The position numbers were made by a program, and so were the translations under genes. From Bacillota bacterium (lineage in GTDB: Bacteria; Bacillota; Clostridia; Christensenellales; CAG-138): a DNA stretch of 5,138 nt. Position 1 is the first letter of the stretch, and every line of letters begins with the position of its first letter. Of this stretch, positions 1 through 4,584 are shown piece by piece. The stretch spans positions 1-5,138 of the forward strand of contig JAEXFV010000165.1 of NCBI GenBank assembly GCA_023451115.1. Direction: 5' to 3'. Under the pieces are notes generated by a model. It saw only the letters and a list, made by a program, of their open reading frames with translations. It was not told where the DNA came from and did no database searches.

Positions 1-90
1 CGTGTACGCCGAAACGGATGAAAACCTTGTGTTTTCGTACTTTGCAGGTTTTGCCGCCCGGCGAAGCGCAGCATAGTAGGCAAAACCTGT
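1..90 (-). repeat. Possible degenerate copy (or two partial copies) of the intergenic repeat, cut by the window edge
   Basis: No gene can be supported in this stretch. Read on the minus strand, 45-89 carries CAGGTTTT followed at a distance by CGCTTCG, two blocks also found in that order in the copy at 4585-4660. Further on (about 35 to 1) comes CACAAGGTTTTC, which resembles CACAAGCTTTGG in the copy at 2362-2440 and can fold as GAAAAC / GTTTTC around an ACAAG loop. Separately, 45-55 (CAGGTTTTGCC) and 79-89 form a perfect 11-bp inverted repeat around a 23-nt loop. A plus-strand frame from position 2 stops at 76 and another from 3 stops at 92, so the tail of a convergent gene cannot be excluded, but neither short peptide is recognisable. 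The match is much weaker than for the three main copies. Confidence 0.3.
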
Positions 91-94
91 AATC

Positions 95-122
95 TCAAAA
101 AAGTCCAATTGGACTTTTTTGA
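95..122. terminator. Perfect 28-bp palindrome, probable bidirectional intrinsic terminator
   Basis: The core GTCCAATTGGAC (103-114) is flanked by six A on the left and six T on the right, and the symmetry extends to TC at 95-96 and GA at 121-122. In RNA from either strand it folds into a hairpin whose A arm pairs with a U tract, the form of a two-way rho-independent terminator. On the minus strand it ends the tetR-SGNH operon, 46 nt past the hydrolase stop codon. On the plus strand it would stop a convergent gene to the left, if there is one. Confidence 0.75.
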
Positions 123-129
123 CACACGG

Positions 130-150
130 AAGCCGCCCCAAGGGCGGCTT
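130..150 (-). terminator. GC-rich hairpin just after the SGNH hydrolase gene
   Basis: AAGCCGCCC (130-138) and GGGCGGCTT (142-150) form a perfect 9-bp stem with a 3-nt loop, 17 nt past the hydrolase stop codon on the minus strand. No U tract follows directly on that strand, so alone it is a poor intrinsic terminator. It probably acts with the palindrome at 95-122, or protects the mRNA 3' end. On the plus strand it is followed by a short TTTATT. Confidence 0.5.
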
Positions 151-167
151 TATTCGATGCAGTGCTT

Positions 168-944
168 TTACGCCGCCAACAGATTAGGCTGGTAGCTGCG
201 GATATACTGGAGCACCACCTCCGCCATGCGCTGATGCCCTTCCGCGTTGGGGTGCATGCCGTCTCCGCTGACATAGCGGCGATAGTCCCAAGCGGATAGC
301 AGGGCGGAGCGAATCATCAAAAGCGGCGTTTTTGTGGCCTGTGCTACCCGCTCCGCAGCAGCATTGTAGCGCTCGTGCCACCAGTAAATGCGCCCTACAT
401 TGCCCAGCCATTTCAGGATGTTGCAGGCTTTTTCCTGATTGCCGCCTGTGAAATAGCGGAAGTATTTGTCCGCATCAATGGGCGGCAGGTTAAACAGCAC
501 CGGCTGGCTGCCCGCGTCATAGGCTGCGGTCACCATGTCCGTAAGCGTCTGCTCGTACTGTTCCAACGGCGTTTTGGGGAAATGCTCCTGCTCCGGCGCT
601 GCGGCAATGGCGTTCCAGTCAAAGTCGCAGTCGTTGCCGCCCAGCTCCAATGCCACCAGCGCAGGCGGTACCGGGTCTTTTTGCAGACGGTCCTTTAAAA
701 TGTCTTTTGCTGCTGTGCTCACACAGCCAAATTTTGATAGGTTCACCACCGCCGTTTTTAACTGTGCCGCCACCAGCGAGCAAAAATCCTGCCCCCGCAG
801 CAACACATGGCGCCCCCGCTTTTCATCAAAAATAACGCCTTTGGTAATGCTGTCCCCCACCACCAGGATGGGGCGCTGCACCACAGTGCCTTTTTCCGTT
901 TCGGTTAACGCTACGGTTGTTTCTAAATTCACCAGTTCGGACAT
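168..944 (-). CDS. SGNH/GDSL-family hydrolase (cytoplasmic esterase or lipase-like)
   Basis: The product is a 258-residue serine hydrolase with the SGNH blocks in order: GDS with nucleophile Ser32 (VVGDSITKG, residues 28-36), Gly73 in the NLSKFG block II, GGND with Asn104 (102-105), and DGMHP with Asp228 and His231. In this family these residues make the catalytic triad and oxyanion hole, and the enzymes cleave ester or acyl groups. The substrate cannot be read from the sequence. No signal peptide or membrane segment is seen, so it probably acts in the cytoplasm. The frame stays open upstream to 1178, but the start at 944 is chosen because GGAGGG (951-956) sits 6 nt before it and the upstream frame overlaps the tetR gene. 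An aromatic-rich stretch at residues 160-195 (YFRYF, IYWWHERY) between blocks III and V may shape the pocket. The gene follows tetR by 2 nt, so repressor and enzyme are almost certainly co-transcribed and probably translationally coupled. Confidence 0.9.
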   Translation of the reverse strand: MSELVNLETTVALTETEKGTVVQRPILVVGDSITKGVIFDEKRGRHVLLRGQDFCSLVAAQLKTAVVNLSKFGCVSTAAKDILKDRLQKDPVPPALVALELGGNDCDFDWNAIAAAPEQEHFPKTPLEQYEQTLTDMVTAAYDAGSQPVLFNLPPIDADKYFRYFTGGNQEKACNILKWLGNVGRIYWWHERYNAAAERVAQATKTPLLMIRSALLSAWDYRRYVSGDGMHPNAEGHQRMAEVVLQYIRSYQPNLLAA

Positions 945-946
945 GT

Positions 947-1510
947 TTATCCCTCCGTAAGCAGCGAGCGAAGCTGCTCTTTGTCCAGGTCTTCGCCCAA
1001 CAACAGGTGCAGGCCAAAGCCGTCCAGCAAGGCGAAAAAGCTGCGGCTGAGTTTGCGGAACCGGGCGGCTCCCGGCTCGGACATTTTTAAAGACCCCACC
1101 TCTAACATCACAGTCCATTCCCTGGCCTTGGCGGCAAACCGGCGTTTGAGCGACTCGTCCTCCCGTAGCGCTTCGCATTGGAGCACAAAATGCAGCCGCA
1201 TGGCGTTAGGGTCTTGAAACAAGGCGTCCAACAATGCGCCTACGGCGGTTTTGGCGTCCTGCTCCCGGCCTAAGGTATCAATCCAGGTAAAGATCAAGTC
1301 GGTCATCCGGCTGAGATGGTTTTCTGCAATATCTGCAATTAAGTATTCCTTGGAAGGGTAGTAGTAATACAGCGTCCCCTTGGAAAGCTTGGCAGCCTTT
1401 GCAATATCCGCTAAACTGGAGGAATGGATCCCTCCTGCGGTAAACAGGGCTGCTGCGGTCTCCCGAATAGCCGCCCGGGTGCTTTCAAAATTCAAGTCTT
1501 TTTTCGCCAT
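947..1510 (-). CDS. TetR/AcrR-family transcriptional repressor
   Basis: The protein has 187 residues, typical for TetR regulators. The N-terminal DNA-binding domain is clear: a first helix (STRAAIRETAAALF, 10-23), GGIHSSSLADIAKAAKLSKGTLYYYYPSKEYL at about 26-57 holding the helix-turn-helix, with the family-typical KGTLYYYYPSK recognition segment, then a divergent helical domain that would bind a ligand and form the dimer. The ligand is unknown. The start at 1510 (MAKKDL) is preferred over the in-frame ATG at 1528 because AGGAG (1520-1524) lies 9 nt before it, while the upstream ATG has no ribosome binding site. A strong promoter and a palindromic site overlap its leader, pointing to autorepression. 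The stop codon lies 2 nt before the SGNH hydrolase start, and the hydrolase ribosome binding site lies inside the last codons of this gene, so the hydrolase is the likely regulated output. Confidence 0.93.
   Translation of the reverse strand: MAKKDLNFESTRAAIRETAAALFTAGGIHSSSLADIAKAAKLSKGTLYYYYPSKEYLIADIAENHLSRMTDLIFTWIDTLGREQDAKTAVGALLDALFQDPNAMRLHFVLQCEALREDESLKRRFAAKAREWTVMLEVGSLKMSEPGAARFRKLSRSFFALLDGFGLHLLLGEDLDKEQLRSLLTEG
951..956 (-). promoter_or_regulatory. Ribosome binding site of the SGNH hydrolase
   Basis: GGAGGG on the minus strand, 6 nt before the ATG at 944 and inside the final codons of tetR. It fixes the hydrolase start and rules out the 78-residue upstream extension. Confidence 0.85.
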
Positions 1511-1519
1511 GATTACGAT

Positions 1520-1524
1520 CTCCT
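1520..1524 (-). promoter_or_regulatory. Ribosome binding site of the tetR gene
   Basis: AGGAG on the minus strand, 9 nt before the ATG at 1510. It decides for that start over the ATG at 1528, which it lies downstream of. Confidence 0.75.
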
Positions 1525-1531
1525 GCATTTT

Positions 1532-1549
1532 GTCGGCCGACCGACCGAA
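1532..1549 (-). promoter_or_regulatory. Probable TetR operator (GTCGGCCGAC palindrome with extra GGTC repeats)
   Basis: GTCGGCCGAC (1532-1541) is a perfect 10-bp palindrome. On its upstream side the minus strand continues the GGTC period (TTCGGTCGGTCGG), giving several overlapping half-sites. It lies a few nt past the predicted transcription start and just ahead of the tetR ribosome binding site, a position where a bound TetR dimer would block the promoter. Assignment to this repressor rests on position and symmetry; no binding is shown. Confidence 0.6.
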
Positions 1550-1560
1550 CTCTTGTTATC

Positions 1561-1589
1561 AGTATAGCCGTTAGGAATGCTTGCGTCAA
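1561..1589 (-). promoter_or_regulatory. Sigma-A-type promoter of the tetR-SGNH operon
   Basis: On the minus strand TTGACG (1584-1589) and TATACT (1561-1566) are separated by exactly 17 nt, each one base off the consensus. Transcription would start near 1554, about 44 nt before the tetR start codon, and run directly into the palindrome at 1532-1541. This is the best promoter in the window. Confidence 0.85.
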
Positions 1590-1623
1590 GGGATAGGATA
1601 TGAAAGATTTATGAAATTTAAAA

Positions 1624-1657
1624 ATACAGAAAAGACCCGCCGGTTCAGGCGGGTCTT
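1624..1657 (-). terminator. Intrinsic terminator after the nitroreductase gene
   Basis: AAGACCCGCC (1632-1641) and GGCGGGTCTT (1648-1657) make a perfect 10-bp stem with a 6-nt loop. On the minus strand the stem runs into a T-rich tail (TTCTGTATTTTT); on the plus strand no T tract follows, so the orientation is clear. It lies about 170 nt past the nitroreductase stop and just upstream of the tetR promoter, insulating the two units. Confidence 0.75.
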
Positions 1658-1825
1658 ACGAGTTTGGTAAGCACGTCAGGGGTATGAACTTGCTGCCCTC
1701 TCTCTCATTTGCAAGTTTAGTATACCACGGGAGGCTGCATGATGTATCACAAAACTATTACGACTTCCTAAAACATCATTGACAAATCCACAATGTTATG
1801 CTACAAACACCTGACACAATATTAC
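1658..1825. other. Gene-free gap between nitroreductase and its terminator
   Basis: AT-rich compared with its neighbours and holding no supportable gene. On the minus strand TGGTATACT (1719-1727) is an extended -10 motif with no clear -35 box. Next come a 7-bp inverted repeat (AACTTGC / GCAAGTT, 1711-1717 and 1687-1693, 17-nt loop) and a 5-bp hairpin (1655-1671) whose arm overlaps the terminator stem by three bases. This is either a long 3' untranslated region of the nitroreductase mRNA or a small independent transcript. Confidence 0.35.
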
Positions 1826-2356
1826 CTAGGTATTATCCCTGCGCCAGGAGCCCTCAAACACGATTTTTTGCAGCGGCTCCCGCTCAAAGGGCCGCGGCTC
1901 CTGGTCGGCATACCCCACAGGCGTAATGGCTACAATTTTAATCTCTTTGGGGATGCCCAGAAGGTTGCGCACCGGGTATTCTGCAAACGCACCCACCCAA
2001 CAGGTTGCCAGGCCTTCGTTGGCTGCTGCCAGCACCACGTGCTCCATGGAAATGCCGCAATCCACCAAATAATACTCTTTGCCTCCCGTCACGCCGCTGT
2101 CGGAAGGGTCTGCGCAGAGCACCAGGGCGTACGGCGCTTTTTCATAACATTCGGCGGAAGGGTTGCTGATCAGCTCGCCCAGCATTTTGCGCTGGGCAGG
2201 GTCGCTTACTACGATATACCGCCAGCATTGGCGGTTACACCAGGATGGGGCGATGCGGCCTGCCTCCAGGATCCGGTTCAGCGTTTCCCGGGGCACCGGG
2301 TCGTCCTTATACTGGCGGATGCTCCGCCGGGTTTTGAGTACATCGTAAAATTCCAT
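1826..2356 (-). CDS. Nitroreductase-family FMN oxidoreductase
   Basis: The protein has 176 residues, at the short end for this family of homodimeric flavoenzymes, which use NAD(P)H to reduce nitro groups, quinones or similar acceptors. The N-terminal TRRSIRQY (9-16) is the phosphate-binding FMN motif. APSWCNRQCWRYIVV (36-50) occupies the usual PSxxNxQPWxF position. VDCGISMEHVVLAAANEGLATCWVGAF (98-124) matches the family's dimer and flavin-binding helix with its G(L)xxxW(V)G segment, and PVGYAD (146-151) is the typical C-terminal element. The physiological substrate is not readable. Six cysteines (40, 44, 70, 81, 100, 119) are many for this length, and Cys44 takes the place of the usual proline of QPW. 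The start at 2356 has AGGAGGA just upstream; the frame stays open to 2482 but that part covers repeat DNA and the 3' edge of rnpB. No promoter is evident, so it may be read from upstream. Confidence 0.9.
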   Translation of the reverse strand: MEFYDVLKTRRSIRQYKDDPVPRETLNRILEAGRIAPSWCNRQCWRYIVVSDPAQRKMLGELISNPSAECYEKAPYALVLCADPSDSGVTGGKEYYLVDCGISMEHVVLAAANEGLATCWVGAFAEYPVRNLLGIPKEIKIVAITPVGYADQEPRPFEREPLQKIVFEGSWRRDNT

Positions 2357-2360
2357 ATTG

Positions 2361-2367
2361 TCCTCCT
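2361..2367 (-). promoter_or_regulatory. Ribosome binding site of the nitroreductase gene
   Basis: AGGAGGA on the minus strand, 4 nt before the ATG at 2356. Its upstream edge lies 1 nt from the strong hairpin at 2369-2395, close enough that folding of that hairpin could affect ribosome access. Confidence 0.75.
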
Positions 2368-2440
2368 TCCCCCGAACCTCCCTGGGTTTCGGGGGCTTCA
2401 CGAAAGCGCAATGCCAAAGCTTGTGCTTTGGCCACCTTCC
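2362..2440 (-). repeat. Intergenic repeat, copy A (between rnpB and the nitroreductase gene)
   Basis: Minus-strand blocks shared with the copies at 2870-2945 and 4585-4660 are GGCCAA, GCACA, CTTTGGCATT and TTCGTGAAGC, followed by a C-rich segment. This copy has two strong hairpins. One is GCCAAAGC / GCTTTGGC with a 4-nt loop (2413-2432). The other is CCCCCGAA / TTCGGGGG (2369-2395), whose inner bases extend the stem past one bulged A. Translated in the nitroreductase frame it reads FVKPPKPREVRGKE. It fills most of the gap and ends in the nitroreductase ribosome binding site. I do not recognise it as a named element. Confidence 0.6.
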
Positions 2441-2460
2441 CAACAACCAATATTGTTCAG

Positions 2461-2473
2461 GCGGCAAAGCCGC
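2461..2473 (-). terminator. Small hairpin at the 3' edge of rnpB
   Basis: GCGGC-TTT-GCCGC on the minus strand, directly next to the last base of RNase P helix P1. A U tract is lacking, so it is at best a weak terminator or a processing or stabilising hairpin. Confidence 0.35.
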
Positions 2474-2825
2474 TACGAGCAAGCCATAAGCCGAGTTCTG
2501 TCAAAGGGTGACCATCTATCTAGACCTATAGTTGCCTATAGGCTCAAGCGATTACAAGGAGCGTGGCGGGCCGCCATTTTGGGGTTACCCCCGTTGCTCC
2601 CATACCAATCTTGCACCAGGTGGGGTTTACAGAGCGGACAAGTCGCCAAGCCGCTGGTGAGCTCTTACCTCGCCTTTCCATCCTTACCTGCAACATGCAG
2701 GCGGTTTCTTTCTGTTGCACTTTCCTTGGAGTCGCCTCCACCGGGTATTACCCGGCACCCTGCCCTATGGTGCTCGGACTTTCCTCATCCATATGATATG
2801 GACGCAGTCACCTGTCTTACTCGCA
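2474..2825 (-). ncRNA. rnpB: RNase P RNA, bacterial type A
   Basis: This is the catalytic RNA of RNase P, which matures tRNA 5' ends together with the RnpA protein. On the minus strand all universal regions appear in order. GAGGAAAGTCCGAGCACC is CR-I with the 5' strand of P4. GGAAAGTGCAACAGAAA follows, then GGTAAGAGCTCACC, TGTAAACCCCACC, GGTCTAGATAGATGG, and ACAGAACTCGGCTTAT, which is CR-V with the 3' strand of P4. The ends are set by P1: TGCGAGTAAG (2816-2825) pairs with CTTGCTCGTA (2474-2483) over 10 bp with one G-U pair. P3 is TCCATA-TCA-TATGGA. P4 carries CCGAG/CTCGG in place of the commoner CCGGG/CCCGG, a compensated change. The length, about 352 nt, and layout are type A (ancestral), as in Clostridia and unlike the type B RNA of Bacillus. 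Exact ends may differ by a few nt. No convincing promoter or U-tract terminator is seen at either edge. Confidence 0.97.
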
Positions 2826-2869
2826 TTTGCTATGCAAAGCCGCTCACTTTTTGAAAACCATCCGGCTTT

Positions 2870-2945
2870 CCATAATTTTCCCAAAACCCTTTGGGCTTGG
2901 AGCTTTATCACGAAGTAATGCAAAAGCCTCCTGTGCGTTGGCCTT
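2870..2945 (-). repeat. Intergenic repeat, copy D (between the zinc-ribbon gene and rnpB)
   Basis: It begins next to the zinc-ribbon stop codon. In order on the minus strand it has GGCCAACGCACA, CTTTTGCATTAC, TTCGTGATAAAGCTCC and then CCCAAA-GGGT-TTTGGG, a 6-bp hairpin. It matches copy A block by block (GGCCAA, GCACA, CTTT-GCATT, TTCGTGA, AGC-CC) with short insertions and deletions. The second hairpin sits where copy A has its C5/G5 hairpin but uses different bases. In the frame shared with copy A it reads HYFVIKLQAQRVLGK. The remaining 44 nt up to rnpB (2826-2869) contain a TTTGC/GCAAA mini-hairpin at 2826-2838 and no clear promoter. Confidence 0.55.
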
Positions 2946-3668
2946 CTATTCCTCTGAGGCGTATAAAATACGCCCGCAGTTCTCACATTCCACAATGCCT
3001 GCGCCGTTTGCTACCCGTTTCACTACTACCATGGGCAGAGACATGTTGCATCCGCCGCATTGGTTGTTTTCCACCTTAGCCATAGGCACGGCATGATTTT
3101 TTTTCACCCGCTGATAGGCGGATAACAACGCCGGATCCACCAGCTTCGCCTGGTCTTCCACCCGGGCGGCAGCGGCCTGCAAGGGGCCTTTTGCAGCCTC
3201 CAACTCTTGCTCGCAGGCCAGGCGCATGGCGTCATATTCTTTCTTGGCTCTGCCCGCTGCGGTGCGGGTAGCCTTGTAATCCTTAGCAGCCTGGTCAATC
3301 CACTTGAGGAGTTCTAACAGCTCCTTGCGGGTGCTGGCTATTTCAGACTGGAGTTTTTCGTAATTCTGGCGGCATTCTGTAAATTCTTCGGCAGTACACT
3401 CTTCATCTTTGAGCATCTGCTCCAGCTCAGAACCCTCCAGCTCGATCTGCCGCTGCTGCTCGTTGACCTGTTCCTCCAGCTTATCCAGCGCAGCCTGCTT
3501 TTGCTCCATCTCCTTTTGCAGCTTGGAGATGGCAGCCTGCTGGTCGCTTAAAAAGCCGTGCAGCTTGTTGAGCTTCACCCGGTTGGGGGTGTTTCTTGCC
3601 TCCCGCTCCAGCCGGTCCCGCTCCACATCCAGCGCTTGATATTGCCACAGCACATCCAATTTACCCAT
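2946..3668 (-). CDS. C4-type zinc-ribbon, coiled-coil protein (COG1579-like)
   Basis: The protein has 240 residues. Residues of about 10-190 are almost entirely charged heptad-like helix rich in Glu, Gln, Lys and Ala, predicting a long antiparallel coiled coil. The tail holds a zinc ribbon with Cys204, Cys207, Cys228 and Cys231 (CGGC, 20 residues, CENC). Just before it is the family-typical segment YQRVKKNHAVPMAKVENNQCGG-type linker (about 185-206), and the end is GRILYASEE. This is the architecture of the COG1579 family, proposed to bind nucleic acid; its role is not established. GGGAGG (3677-3682) lies 8 nt before the start. It follows the Nif3-like gene by 47 nt with no terminator between, and precedes rnpB, a linkage common in Firmicutes that hints at an RNA-related job. 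That function is inferred from context only. Confidence 0.9.
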   Translation of the reverse strand: MGKLDVLWQYQALDVERDRLEREARNTPNRVKLNKLHGFLSDQQAAISKLQKEMEQKQAALDKLEEQVNEQQRQIELEGSELEQMLKDEECTAEEFTECRQNYEKLQSEIASTRKELLELLKWIDQAAKDYKATRTAAGRAKKEYDAMRLACEQELEAAKGPLQAAAARVEDQAKLVDPALLSAYQRVKKNHAVPMAKVENNQCGGCNMSLPMVVVKRVANGAGIVECENCGRILYASEE

Positions 3669-3715
3669 TGTGTCTCCCTCCCTCGCCCGTGGGCCGCTTC
3701 CCCCGGGCTATCTCA

Positions 3716-4519
3716 TCAGGGCGCGCGAAACGGCGCGCTTTGGGTCCCTGATACTATTAACTCCACTTTACATTGTACCCGTTTGAGCGCCAGCTGTAAA
3801 CCTTTGATCCACAGTTCCAGCACAGGCCGCTCGGTTTCATAATGCCCGGCTTGAATCAGCGCTACCCCCATAGCGTGCGCTTCCAATCCCTGATGATGCT
3901 TGGCTTCTCCTGTAACCAGCACATCCGCCTGCGCCGCTTTGGCCTGGGGCAAAAAATCACCGCCGCTGCCGCCCAGCACTGCAACCCGCCGTATCGTCTG
4001 CAGTGGGTCTCCGGCAAATAGCGCCGTTGTATGCAGCTCCCGCTGCACAAAAGCGGCAAACGCCTGCAAGGATAATGGCTGGGGCAACTCGCCTACGCGG
4101 CCTATGCTTTGAGTTAGTTCGCTCAGCGCCTCACCCGGCTGCAATAACGGCCTTACTTGGTCCAGTCCCAGCATTTGCGCAAGGACGTCATTTACCCCGC
4201 CCAAAGCGCTGTCCAGGTTGGTATGGGCGGCGTACAAGCCGACGCCATGGCGAATGAGATGCCAGGCTGGAGCCGTGTCCGCCAAGCTGTAGTGGATGCG
4301 CCGCACCGGTTGAAAGAACAGGGGGTGGTGGCTCAGCACCAGCTGCGCTCCCACCTGCGCCGCCTCTTGCACAACGGGGAGGGTGCAGTCCAGCGCTACC
4401 AGCACTTTTGTGATCTCCCGTTGCTCCGGCTCAATCAATAACCCTGGGTTATCCCAGCTTTCCGCCAAGCAGGGGGGCGCAGTGGTTTCTACCAAGGGGA
4501 TAAACGCTTCTAACTTCAT
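3716..4519 (-). CDS. Nif3-like dinuclear metal-centre protein (DUF34, YbgI/YqfO family)
   Basis: The protein has 267 residues, the short form of the family like E. coli YbgI; Bacillus YqfO is longer through a central PII-like insert that is absent here. Hallmarks seen are SWDNPGLLIE (21-30), LSHHPLFF with His64/His65, AAHTNLDSALGGVND with Asp103, GEAKHHQ (204-210), and AGHYETER with His226 and Glu230. By family comparison the His65, Asp103, His226 and Glu230 group coordinates two metal ions. The biochemical role is unsettled; some members are annotated as GTP cyclohydrolase I type 2-like, and that label should not be taken as proven. The ATG at 4519 is chosen because GGAGGT lies 9 nt upstream; the frame extends 12 codons further without support. 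It follows trmK, the usual partner, but with an unusually wide 178-nt gap that holds a repeat copy. Confidence 0.93.
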   Translation of the reverse strand: MKLEAFIPLVETTAPPCLAESWDNPGLLIEPEQREITKVLVALDCTLPVVQEAAQVGAQLVLSHHPLFFQPVRRIHYSLADTAPAWHLIRHGVGLYAAHTNLDSALGGVNDVLAQMLGLDQVRPLLQPGEALSELTQSIGRVGELPQPLSLQAFAAFVQRELHTTALFAGDPLQTIRRVAVLGGSGGDFLPQAKAAQADVLVTGEAKHHQGLEAHAMGVALIQAGHYETERPVLELWIKGLQLALKRVQCKVELIVSGTQSAPFRAP

Positions 4520-4528
4520 GTTTCTGTT

Positions 4529-4534
4529 ACCTCC
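4529..4534 (-). promoter_or_regulatory. Ribosome binding site of the Nif3-like gene
   Basis: GGAGGT on the minus strand, 9 nt before the ATG at 4519. It rules out the in-frame start 12 codons upstream. Confidence 0.85.
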
Positions 4535-4545
4535 GCAGGGCCCTG

Positions 4546-4559
4546 CCCAAGGCATTGGG
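4546..4559 (-). promoter_or_regulatory. Hairpin upstream of the Nif3-like ribosome binding site
   Basis: CCCAA-TGCC-TTGGG is a perfect 5-bp stem with a 4-nt loop, and flanking GGCC / GGGCC bases allow a competing longer stem. It lies 11 nt upstream of the GGAGGT and resembles in position the hairpin before the nitroreductase ribosome binding site. It could be a leader structure or an mRNA processing site; nothing shows regulation. Confidence 0.3.
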
Positions 4560-4584
4560 GCCGCAAAACGCCCTTTCGTTTCTT

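Noticed and set aside
945..1178. N-terminal extension of the SGNH hydrolase frame
   Set aside because: This part overlaps the well-supported tetR gene in another frame, reads as low-complexity Arg/Gly/Pro-rich sequence, and the true start has its own GGAGGG.
1655..1671. Alternative hairpin overlapping the terminator stem, as in a riboswitch or attenuator
   Set aside because: Only 5 bp, with three bases shared with a much stronger 10-bp terminator, and the next gene has its own promoter downstream, so attenuation of tetR makes little sense.
1624..1675. Possible fifth repeat copy (TCGTAAGACCCGCC-like segment on the minus strand)
   Set aside because: Only the CGTAA-ACC-GCC-AACC part resembles copy B and it is explained by the terminator stem; the upstream blocks are missing.
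1779..1807. Plus-strand promoter-like TTGACA, 17 nt, TACAAA
   Set aside because: The -35 is perfect but the -10 is only 4 of 6, and it would drive nothing except antisense RNA through the nitroreductase gene. It lies in AT-rich intergenic DNA where chance matches are common.
2357..2482. N-terminal extension of the nitroreductase frame
   Set aside because: Homologues begin at the MEFYDVLKTRRS segment, AGGAGGA marks that start, and the extension would begin inside rnpB. It is treated as repeat sequence.
1793..2854. Long plus-strand open frame of 353 codons
   Set aside because: It runs antisense through the nitroreductase gene and straight across rnpB, whose structure-based conservation explains that DNA. 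There is no ribosome binding site and no recognisable protein.
2544..2995. Several short open frames on both strands over rnpB and its upstream flank
   Set aside because: All are shadows of the RNase P RNA or of repeat copy D, with no start signals.
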